Positions 33,401-42,173 of a stretch of 64,000 nucleotides of DNA are shown here, in pieces (within the stretch, counting starts at the first letter, position 1; the number at the start of each line of letters is the position of its first letter). A program made the position numbers and the translations under genes. Origin of the DNA: Roridomyces roridus. Lineage: Eukaryota > Basidiomycota > Agaricomycetes > Agaricales > Mycenaceae. The DNA lies in the NCBI GenBank assembly GCA_029378245.1, contig JARKIF010000002.1, positions 3,472,001 to 3,536,000 of the forward strand, read 5' to 3'. The notes below the pieces were generated by a model. The model did not search any database. It worked only from the letters and a program-made list of their open reading frames with translations, and was not told where the DNA came from.

Positions 33401-34296
33401 TACATGTCAATGAACTGTGCAAAATTCAGGTTGATTTTCTCCGTGAAATTTTGAACGTCCACAATCGGTCGATGATAGTACCTTTATTCACTGAGACTGG
33501 GATCATGCCGCTTCGTATTCGACGATTCTTGCTGCTTTTGGGTTACCTGGTGTATATGCTTACATTACCTCCAACACACTTGGTACGAGTTTGCCTGCAA
33601 AGTTCAATTGAGCTGGCAGCTACTGGTAAAAAGTCGTGGGCGGGTGATGTCTTGGTAGCCGCCCAAAAATTGAAGATTGATTGCCCTGTGCTTAATCTAC
33701 GTACTGCGACGCCTCGCACTGTTGAGGAATATCAGAAAGAGATTGAGAAAAGAGCACTTGCTTCTTTGCAGCAACAAGTCGACAACTCTGAGAAATTGTA
33801 CTTACTTCACGGTCGCCGTGAACCTCAGAAGGAGAAACCGCCAATGCAGATCACCCTCCATATGCGACACTACTTGTCGATGATAACTGTGCCGGAGCAC
33901 CGTGAAGCGGTGACTTCAATTCTGTTGTCAACACATCAATTAGCATTGGAGAAGTTGCGTTACGCGGATCATGCAGATCCCTCCCTTCCTAGAGATCAAC
34001 GCCTCTGTCGCTTCTGCAGGGCTGTGGTTGAAAGTCCTGAACATGCACTCTTTGAATGTCAAGCCTCCACAGAGGTCGTTCAATTTAGAGCTGTGTTTAT
34101 GGATAACTTTCTTCGTACAATGCCGAAGTGGAGAGATCAATGGGCCAATTGCACGAGCGTACAGCTCTTAAAGGCCTTGATCTATGAGCGTGTTACAATC
34201 AAGCTGTTCGGGAAATATGTGTATGAGGTGCTCCGTATCTTTTATGAGGTTCCGGTATATCGTGGTGGAAGACAAACCCTCGGAGTTGGAAGCTAA
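30415..34296 (+). CDS. LINE 1 ORF2: endonuclease-RNaseH-like-reverse transcriptase
   Basis: 1293 aa from the first ATG; the frame is open from 30265. Order of parts (residues from 30415): endonuclease about 12-260, with RSWNIN, LYQETHL, LLGDFNART, VIDYAI and SGYDHAAL, so its metal-binding and catalytic residues are present. RNase H-like about 325-462 (AGAGVFFGPGS, NNARADLVALLLAV, IFTRSEYAIKSVKYW, NTTNGDVIQ). Reverse transcriptase about 640-1000 with NGFREGLRTMNNPFIL, AFVDATNAFPSTD, LTGDPTSPVLWN and the catalytic AQADDILLIS. C-terminal zinc knuckle CRFCRAVVESPEHALFEC. In the RNase H-like part, catalytic acids expected at TDGS, RAE, TDS and the final D appear as CGY, RAD, TRS and non-acidic. 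RNase H normally follows RT in LINEs; here it precedes it. Confidence 0.9.
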   Translation: MSTPVPSTLLIRFRSWNINGAFVLLMSCPENRREILKYDFNLYQETHLRPSQHETISLPDGYTVLSRTRRPKENFSKSWGGVASVLDTERVPAVLRDDLSGPDFMAMQLGDIIVYNVYILPETTEWVGDLERDPFRALCASVATAYSCKFKVLLLGDFNARTRSDTPSPSDPPRISKDKKPPSPRGRLIFRMCNDYDLVFISGAECFGPGSGNLTSFQSKDSDDRSTVIDYAICSRALFSDVKTFKVEERVSGYDHAALIVELQVDNALLAQSARRTAKRKRVDSVELPTETALDKLLIKTLESAKDDSKRDLKLYGSVYQNTEPVTVTICGYSSKAGQHMASAGAGVFFGPGSRLNVSRRVWLEQNNARADLVALLLAVVAAPKTRNLKIFTRSEYAIKSVKYWAYRNDACGWKNTTNGDVIQMILAWIQCRAAPLHLAHIPKGKETEHYRSALELSKDGARMPKAAAPCVQLPGPPPPRSDAPLQIPKVTTDVKMDPVEPKETAPAKRLEYPAAHRGRQRLYDIRDQNRKRLLEAPTHGAFWKEIKRLCDPAPTPVAVTAEELRSVFEQRLNPPAQLPESFNATKHKLNRMLAKLIPDVTEDPTRDKLFSKEFTSGDIAEAKDHIRKHGLDSVSGEDSVVYAEILEIPNDDLVILVNKCIKCKDGPSVWFRTVIIGLLKRGKIKTNPDSYRVVGLESCVLKFLMLLILRRITQWANLHGHVPNYQNGFREGLRTMNNPFILRCIKEWAKAKKLTVYVAFVDATNAFPSTDHPTLWLKLHRMGMGGAIFDWLRMLYERMEYYVRHGDQNSTEFKALIGLLTGDPTSPVLWNLFMADLIMPDDRDDPIIANVRIAILAQADDILLISLTAEGLQRRLNEVAKWCSRNFIIVNLIKTVVMIFGNAPAGTQFQIGGNVLHTSSEEKYVGLHMSSNSRNMFEKHYHEKASTARYCIHRLMGIEDATGRLTPQQYKTVYMARVDCHLIHGCEITPDCEDVHVNELCKIQVDFLREILNVHNRSMIVPLFTETGIMPLRIRRFLLLLGYLVYMLTLPPTHLVRVCLQSSIELAATGKKSWAGDVLVAAQKLKIDCPVLNLRTATPRTVEEYQKEIEKRALASLQQQVDNSEKLYLLHGRREPQKEKPPMQITLHMRHYLSMITVPEHREAVTSILLSTHQLALEKLRYADHADPSLPRDQRLCRFCRAVVESPEHALFECQASTEVVQFRAVFMDNFLRTMPKWRDQWANCTSVQLLKALIYERVTIKLFGKYVYEVLRIFYEVPVYRGGRQTLGVGS

Positions 34297-34500
34297 TGGT
34301 TCTAGTGTCAGATCAAAAAATCTCGCCTCTCTTAGTTGGCTGGGCTCTACCGTGGGGCACGGGGAAACCTGTGGGATCTGCGTCATGGGGTTTAGTTGGT
34401 TGAGGGGGGTCCAGGGGCGAAGGCGTAATTTATTTGCTTTGTACGCCGGGACAATCCCTGGGAACCGGCGTTCGATTTTCGGACCGTGCCGTGTATATAT

Positions 34501-34517
34501 CCTATCCTATCCTATCC
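34501..34517 (+). repeat. CCTAT tandem tail of LINE 1
   Basis: About three and a half copies of CCTAT directly follow the 3' UTR. Short tandem tails of this kind are typical of LINE 3' ends that are not poly(A). Confidence 0.65.
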
Positions 34518-36430
34518 ACCGATGACCGCAGCATCTCCTTATCAGCAACATTGCTCCCTCGACTGCCGATTGCCAGCACAGGCATTGGAGCGCCAATCTC
34601 CTATCTGGGAGCTGCTCTTCCGCTCGCTCAACCCCAAGACGCACTCCAATGCACTAGAAATGAAGATCTACGTGTAAGACCTTAGCAGACTGCATGTAAT
34701 CGAGACGGTGCAATCCAAACCTCCCCGGAGGCCCGAGGGCGCCATACCGCGCCTACCACGCGATTCCCTCTTCCCCCGTTATAACACTGCTGCCTGTGCC
34801 ACCACGAGCACAACCAAAAAATCAAGGAACTCCGTCACCAGCTCCACCTTCAATGCCGGGTGACCTGATGCTTTTCTCCGCCGCCGCCCACACAAACGTC
34901 GTCCGTGCCCACTCCTCTCCTCATTCCTTTTCGCTGTATGCTGACGGTAGTCTCCTCCGACTCAGGTACCGTAATCCGGGTCTTTAGCGTGTCATCCCTC
35001 GACAATCTCTACCAACTCTGCCGTGATAGAGGCATTCAACGGCGGGGGTACACTACTTGCTGCTGCGAGCGAGCTAGGGACGGAACATCTGTGGCATCTG
35101 GGTACGGGCGCGGTTGGCGGTGCGGACAGCAACTGGGGTGTGTGATATGTATGGTTTTTCGTGCCACGATCCGGAGCCCTGACGAGTCGACTTTTCATCC
35201 AGGATTTACGGCATCGGGGTCGTCGAAGGGTGGCTTAGGGACGGTGGCAGAGTCAGGCGGAGAGTGTGGAAGGGTACACGTTGGACGCGGGGTACGATGC
35301 GCTCGTGGCGGGGAAGAGGAGCTGGAACGGGGATGGGAGGGGAATGACGAGGTGAGTTTCTTTCTTCCTTCCTTCTCTTCCACTTCCATCGTGTCGGCTC
35401 CTTCTGTCCCGACCCATCCATGCCACCCTCACCTTCTTCCTCCCCTCCCTCCCCGTTCTCGCTTCCGCTTCCGCTTCCTTCTCTTCTCCATCTCACTGCG
35501 TACATCCGTACTAAGCCATCTGTTTGCAGCACCGCCCTCCGCCGCTCCACTGGTCTCGCAAAACTGCTCCCCGTGCCCACCGCAATATCCGAGATGTGAT
35601 CATCGTGTGGGAGCGAACTTTGTTAGGGTGAAGGTGTTGCCGGCTGCTGCTATTGATTGGGTGTGTCTTCCTTTTCGTACTCGTTGGTCGTCGGGGAAGG
35701 AGGGTACTGTGCGGGCGTGTTTCATATAGGCAGAATGGCGACTCGGGCAGCAGTCTCCGGCGGAGATACGGCATCGAGCCTGGAGCCTCTGAATTCCAGC
35801 TTCAGGTCGCAGTCGTTGGTGCCACAGATTACTTTATGAGGGTGGTTCGACCGTGGGGTCGCCAGTGACTCGGGATGGTGGCAGGCTTCACCTTGGCGGC
35901 TCTAATGACACTCCGGCTAATTACCGTCACACTTTTGGGCAGTAGTCGCCATTGGGCCATCCTCGTCCCTCTTATACTTACTCTCAGACTACTATGTCGA
36001 ACGACGCTGCGACGTCGGAGTGAGCACCACGACACCACAGCTGTTCGTCCTCGCCTCGGAGGCAGCTACTATTACGTACTCAGTGTCTGGTCAAGCATTT
36101 GGCATCAAATTACCTTTTGGGGAGCTGGCGGTTGTTTCTTTGTGCTTGTTTCTCGATCAATTTGCATCGTGCTTCCTGAGCGTTCCTCCCTGCTACCCTA
36201 CTCGATGATGATGTTTACTTTTGGGCTCTTTAATCTCCACTTCGAGTCCTTTCCACATGCCCCCGATCCGAGGAGTCCAGCGACCAAGGTTATAAACCGC
36301 GGATCGAAGCAGCCAACTTCTGAAGTCGGCGCGTTAGCGGCACTTCTTGGACTGCATGCGCAAAAGCGATAAGGGCAGCGATTTATAGTCTGCTCCGTCT
36401 CAATCACCACTGCGAAACCCCGTCCAGAGT
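34518..36430. other. Gap with unassigned coding-like segments
   Basis: 1.9 kb between LINE 1 and the MFS gene. On the plus strand, segments around 35030-35350 and 35520-35660 look coding with splice-like borders (VIEAFNGGGTLLAAASELG; VGANFVRVKVLPAAAIDW), and a further 165-codon frame covers 35875-36372 with hydrophobic stretches. Frames change without convincing introns and I recognise no family, so I call no gene. It could be a decayed gene interrupted by the LINE. Confidence 0.35.
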
Positions 36431-39124
36431 ATGGCTGACAACGAAGCACAGGAACTGCAGAATAGGACAAGGGAGGACGAGGAGCACATCCTGCCCAACA
36501 ATAATCTTCTGCTTGTTTTCTTCGGGTTGATGATGACCAGTTTCCTGGTGCGTCTTAGGTCCTCCGTCACAAAGAAGTCGCATTGACTTGAATTTGTAGG
36601 TTGCCCTCGATTTGAACATGTAGGACTTTGTACTCCGTGATATGCTGAAGCTGAGACACTCCGTAAAGTGTTGCCACGGCTTTACCTTCCATTGTAGCGG
36701 AGTTGGGAGAAGGTCAAAATTACTCTTGGGTAGCGAAGTACGGCCCGTCGCTTTCTACGTGCGATGCACCTAATGTTTCCGCGCAGTGCATACCTTATCT
36801 CGACAGCTGCATTGTGCCCTGCATACGGGAAACTATCCGATGTCTTTGGCCGAAAGCGGATTCTGTATCCATCAATTATGATCTTCCTGGTCAGTGTTTA
36901 ATCCCTCTACTCTGCAAAGTTTACTCACGTTCAAAACAGATAGGGTCGGCGCTTTGTGGCGCGGCCAGAACTATGAACTGGCTCATCTTATCGCGAGCTT
37001 TGCAGGGTGTCGGTGGTGGCGGTATGCGTCAATGTACGCCACAGTCCGGGGCTCATTCAAGTTTTCGCAGGTATTCTCCAGCTAGTTCAAACTGTCATCA
37101 GCGACATCGTGCCTCTGGAGGTGTAAGTTCAGTTTCGCATTAAACTTGACAGATTTTGAAAGGCACTTTCAGTCGCGGAACATATGGCTCTCTCGTCCCA
37201 GCAATATGGGCAGTTGCTGGGTACGTCCACTGTCGTGTCTATATCGCCTCTGGATCGTTCATTACACCTTAGACTTATTGGGCCCCTGCTTGGCGGAGTA
37301 CGTACCAACGGCGGCAATTCCAGAATTGAAGCTTAAATTCTGGTCAGGCATTATCAGATCATCTCTCATGGCGATGGTGCGCGCATTCAATCCGTCTTTG
37401 ATGCAGAAATATGAATTAATCTAGGTGTTTCTGGATTAACCTGTACGTCTCGTTCAAGCCAACATCATCATATCGTGAATCAATGCTAATACAGCCCAAC
37501 TGGCGGGCTCGCCGGATTGGTCCTCTTCTTCTCCCTGAATCTAAACCCGCATCAGGGCAAGAGTTTTCAAGAACATGTCCGTGAATTTGATTTCCTCGGC
37601 GTCTTCTTTCTCATCGGAGGGGTCTTGTCCCTGATGATGGGATTAAGTCAAAGCCAAGATGGGTGTAAGTGGACACGTTGTATGTTCCAATTGATTGTTG
37701 AGTGTCCATCCGCAGGGAACAAGCCGGCAACAATTGGTCCACTGGTTTCCGGTGTCGTGGCCCTCATTCTAGCCGTGTTGGTTGAGGGCCGGACAACACG
37801 CTCGCCCATTATTCCGCCAAGACTGTTCAAGGTGCTTTCAACTGTCTTTGGGTTTCACAATATCGACTCGTACAACAGACTCGTACAACTGCCATTATCC
37901 TGATCACAGAGCTGTTTCATTCGTTTGCTTACTACTGTGGTGCGAAGAATTTCCATTCACCATCTCAACATGATATATAATCATTTCCCAGCCATGTTTT
38001 ATTTGCCGCTATATTTTCAGATCTTGCGAGCTTCAGCAACAAAGTCTGGCCTCCTGTGAGCAATCCGACTGGTTTGAAGAAATGCCACACTCAAAGAACG
38101 ATATCAGCGTCTTGCCCTACTCTGTCTTGGCAAGTGTCACTGCGGCTGGCGGCGCTATCATCACGAGTAAGCTGGGCGATTACAGGTGAGCGCTTGGCCT
38201 TTTTGCGTTCCAAGTCTTTGATTCATATTGAATTCTTTGAGGCTGGTGACATGGTCGTGTTATGTATGTTGTCCATTCCGAATACTTGTTCGATTCTGAC
38301 CTTCTTTTACGCAAGCTTTAGCGGCGATAGGATACGGCCTCATGAGCATGTTGAATGAGCGCTCATCATCGTATGTGTATTTCCACACCGTGAAATGATT
38401 CTGAGGCACCCTTTAGCGCAGCCCAGATCCTTTTCTTGACAATCGCTGGCCTCGGTATCGGAGGGGGCTTCGTTTCACCGATGATTGGATTGCAGGCCGC
38501 AATGCCGCAGAAAGAGGTCTCCACCAGTTACGCTACCTTTATGTTGTTCCGGTCCGATTTATTTCTGCGCGACAATTATGTTTACTCCAACAGGGTTCCA
38601 GATATCTTGGCTCGACTATCGGTCTTTCCATTGGTCAAACCGTCTGGACAGGGGTATGTTTGCCTGCTCTTTCTTCATATCACCTCCGAAATCACTTTTT
38701 CAGGTAGTCCAGGGACGCCTCAGAAAAATGCCCGGCTTGAACCTGGATATATCCAGCGCCGCGCTGGCCAACAGTGCTCGCCACATTCAAAGTATTGAGG
38801 TGCTGGCTTTTAGAGACTGTGTACTGCGTTCTAATTGATTTCAGCCTGAAATCGTCAAGCAGCAAGTCCTCCGCGCATACACCAAGGGAATCTCGGACAT
38901 CTGGCTTCTCCTCACGCCGATCCTTTGCCTGTGCTGCGTTGCGAGTACGTGCGAGAATTGTTTCTCAGGTCAGAGGTCTAATATGGTACTTAGCACTGTT
39001 CATGAAGAAATATTCTCTGAAGCGTAGGATTGTCCGAGCAGAAGACGTAGTGCCGACACCAGAGGACTTGAAAGATGGCTCAGAAGGAAACGCGGCAATA
39101 CCCTTGCATACAATGAATGAGTAG
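36431..39124 (+). CDS. MFS multidrug-type (DHA2-like) transporter, one damaged junction
   Basis: About fifteen exons, nearly all joining in phase over GT-AG introns of 45-60 nt. Exon 1 (36431-36547) ends MMTSFL and leads to ALDLNIVATALPSIVAELG, then ANAYLISTAALCPAYGKLSD with motif A GRKRILYPS, ALQGVGGGGILQLVQTVISD (motif C type region), VRGTYGSLVPAIWAVAG, NLPTGGLAGLVLFFSL, IIPPRLFK, a segment with GLGIGGGFVSPMIGLQAAMP and YLGSTIGLSIGQTVWTG, and a C-terminus ending HTMNE. This is the 14-helix proton antiporter pattern. At 37310-37431, after GGVRTNGGNS, no intron with a GT donor avoids the stop at 37334; the natural donor site appears mutated. The gene may therefore be non-functional, or use a non-canonical donor. 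Confidence 0.75.
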
Positions 39125-39188
39125 ACCATTCGCACAAAGACTTGTAGTACACGTCCAGATTCCCTGGCCAAGAAAGTGCCTTTCCCAC

Positions 39189-40498
39189 TCAAATCCACTC
39201 CCCACTCAACGCCTCTGGAATCTCACCGTCTTCTCCCCAAAGCTCGCGGAATATCTCCCCAACGGTAAGCTCCTGGTCCACCTCACTCGCCTCCGTCATC
39301 GCTGCAAATGGAAGGTTAGGCAAAGGTCGTTCTGGACCAAGACATATGTACGCACCCTCCCCACGTCCCTCACCCAAGCTCTCTTCCAACCCCTCCTCAC
39401 TCCCGCGCACCGCGATAAGTAACAGCTCAGTCCCACTCTGATCAAGCATCTCTGGCACGGCGCAGGGCGCAAAGCGCAAACCCGCTGGCTCTCGCCCACG
39501 TGTACCTCGTCCGAAAACGCCGTTCATGATCTCGGGTGGGTATGCGACATGTTTATTGGTGGAGGGTCCCACATCGGAGGCCTCCGCCTGAGGGTTCTTC
39601 ACCTGGAGGATGAAGGCAGCTGCGCGCTGGAGGCCAAGGGCGGTTTGCACTGGTCCAAAGTCGGCTGCGGTGGGGTGTGAGAGTGCGTAACCGAGATATG
39701 TCGTTTCTTGGGATGGTGTTGGGGCTTCGGCATTGACGAGGGCGTAGCACCCGCGTGCAGCGAGGCGGGCTGGTGGGTCGTGGCGTGTTCCTTGGGGGCG
39801 TCATTCAGATGACGAAAAAGTAAGCAGTATAAGCACATACCGCGCGTTTTGGTCTCATACGTCTTTTCACCCATTCCCTTCTCCAAACTATTCAAATCAT
39901 CCCCGACCCCGGTAACCGTAGCCCAAAAGCTCTCCTTCCGTTTACCACGCCGCGCATCAGGATCAGGGAGGGTCTTCTTCCCAATGGCTATCATGCGGTA
40001 GTGCTGCTCCACATCGTCCAGCAACGCACTCGCAGGCACCGCGTCCGCGCCTCGCTGGACGAGCTCCATGTCCTCCGACGCCTCTACAGGCGCCTGGACA
40101 CCGTCGTCAGTGCTGAACTTGGGCGGCCGCGGGACGAGGAGCATGTGTAGATTCTTCACGTCGTCAATGGACGAGGGATTGTCTGTCTGAACGCGAGGCC
40201 GAAAGAAGAAATATATGTGCCCACGCTCGGTCGTTCCTGTAAAGCATCAAGACGGGCTCGGACCATGGCTGTCCGCTCGCTCACCTATCTGACGAACATA
40301 CTCATCCCTCCTCGCACTTTCCTCCTCTGGCGTTTCGATCTTCACTTTCTTAGTGGGTGGCTCCCCATCCTCGGTCTCCCCAGGCGGCGCTGGACTGGTA
40401 GGTTTCAAAGCCGAATCGTCTGGGGCCGGACGCTTGGAAAGATTGTCAGGCGCTTCAGCCGCCTCGCCTTTTTCTGCTTGTTTTCGAGTGGTGACCAT
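39189..40498 (-). CDS. Conserved fungal protein of unknown function, 403 aa
   Basis: Three exons, 40498-40285, 40236-39841 and 39790-39189, join exactly in phase (introns 48 and 50 nt). The N-terminus is basic and disordered with nuclear-localisation-like KKVK. The central part reads GHIYFFFRPRVQTDNPSSID and KNLHMLLVPRPPKF, then a helical segment and GKKTLPDPDARRGKRKESFW. The C-terminal part contains ARLAARGCYALVNAEA, ETTYLGYALSHP and YPPEIMNGVFGRGTRGREPA, ending in an acidic tail. I know close relatives in many fungi, always as hypothetical proteins. The strong conservation and the nuclear-type N-terminus suggest a housekeeping role, but none can be named. Confidence 0.83.
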
Positions 40499-42173
40499 TC
40501 GAGTCGGGTTCAAGTGGCAGGGTGATGACATCGTCATTTCTTGGCTGCTCCACTTCGGGTCACGAGACACGCAGGCTAGAGCAAAAAAAAAGTCAATGCC
40601 AGCAGCTGAGAGCTCAGGCCGGAGAGAATACATACCTGATAACCCGACCTCTCCTTTCAGCTCTCCGCTTCGCCCCAACCGTCACTGGCAACTACCGAAG
40701 TACATCCGTCCTCGTAGGCACCGACCGGGAATAGACGCTCGATCGGGTACGCGATTGGTGCGCGTCGGAGGAGTTGGCTGGTATGCAGCGGCGACGCAGA
40801 GATGTAGCGAGCCATCTCCGTGGACATCAGTGGGGGACTGAAGACGGAACGCAGATAGCGTAGTCCCACGGGAAAGTGGATGAAAGTCAAGTCGTGTGCG
40901 ACCATGTGGAGATCTTTCAAGTCGGGTGGAGTTGGGACCTCAGCGGGCGCCGGAAACGTGCTGTTACGCGATGGGGGGAGGCCGTGTCCAGTGTGGTGTG
41001 AAGCCCACTCCGTCAAAGACTCGGATACCGCATGTTTTGTGGTGCGAGGTGGGCAGTTGGACTATGATGCACCTGCCGAGCGTGAATATTCCAGTAAGCT
41101 CCAGGGGGATGAGGTGGAAGTGGGAAGACGCACGAGTCAGTCCATCCAGTGAAGGGCGTTGCCTGGTCGTCCGACTTGACGCTCCTGCCGTAGATGATGC
41201 ATTCGACGCCGCACACTGCCTAGGCTGAGACCTCGACCTTCATCGTCGTTGAGTGGGAAGGACGCGGACCCGCAAAGCCGAAAACGTTACGCAGAGATCG
41301 TCTAGATCATTGCGGTAAGCTAGGGAGCTCTTGAGTTCATCGGATGGGCCTTGGTACGTATAGTCCTCTGGCTACAGCCGTATGGTGTGGGTGACCTGAG
41401 TCGAAGGGCATAGCTACTTGCGCTGCGTCGACTGCCAAGGGAGCGGATCACAGAGGAGAGAGGCCATCAGATGATCATCACACTCTCTCATCTTGCTCTC
41501 ATCCGCAACGGCGACAAAACGGCGAAGAGCCTTCCGACCCGGGGCCCCACTACTATGCACGGAGTAAATTTTGGGTGGTTCAACGTGACTGGCGAGGCAT
41601 CTGGCAATGACTGATTTCCGCGGCCAAAAATGCTTTGCTCTGCACTCTCATGGGCTCTACTCTCGCTGGCTCTCAAGAAAACTCCACCGATATCTTCACA
41701 CGCCGCTCTCCCCGCTTCGTCAAATCTCTCTATGCAAGAAGGTCACGTCATCGGATTACCCCTTCGATTCTTACTGTCCTGCGCCCTTGAAAGAGCTCCA
41801 TTCTTCATCGTGGACCGCATGGAGGCTACGCCTCTGAGCTTTCAACTTTGGCCAACCGCTCTCCCGGTTCCACTGCTTCCACGGATTCTGTGGGTGTCGT
41901 GTGCCAAACTGCTTTTCATAACAAGTTCGACTATACTGCGTGCTTATTTTGGGTGGTCATTCATATGCAATACCATTCTCCTCGCGTTCACAAGAGTACG
42001 CAGGCCTGAATCCAGGTTCGCATTCAGGTCCCCGTGCAGGTTCACCATCAACAGGGGGAAATCAAACAATTTGAAACAAACGACGGGAGATGAAACCTCA
42101 TTCCTGACTTCACTCTCACATAAAAACGGTCCCTCAGACTCCACAACTCTACTCAACTCTACCCACCCTCGAC
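40499..42173. other. Gap with possible small minus-strand gene
   Basis: On the minus strand, 41240-40657 contains ECIIYGRSVKSDDQATPFTG and, in another frame, SLTEWASHHTGHGLPPS and TFIHFPVGLRYLRSVF. These look coding but no consistent splicing joins them, so they may be a decayed gene. On the plus strand 41605-42170 has only weak coding character. The last 100 bp should include the promoter of the DUF6534 gene. Confidence 0.3.

Larger units (their letters stand above)
29840..34517 (+). mobile_element. LINE-like retrotransposon 1 (5'-truncated, ORF2 intact)
   Basis: A non-LTR element on the plus strand. It contains only the 3' end of ORF1 (to 30244), a complete ORF2 with apurinic-type endonuclease, RNase H-like, reverse transcriptase and C-terminal zinc-knuckle regions, a 220-bp 3' UTR and a tail of CCTAT repeats. 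There are no long terminal repeats. The 5' limit is approximate: the ORF1 frame is open from about 29837. I could not identify a target-site duplication by eye. The long intact ORF2 suggests a fairly young insertion. Confidence 0.88.

Noticed and set aside
40657..41240. Minus-strand coding-like segments as a real gene
   Set aside because: Several splicings were tried; none gave a single open frame with both conserved-looking parts, so it was left as part of a gap.
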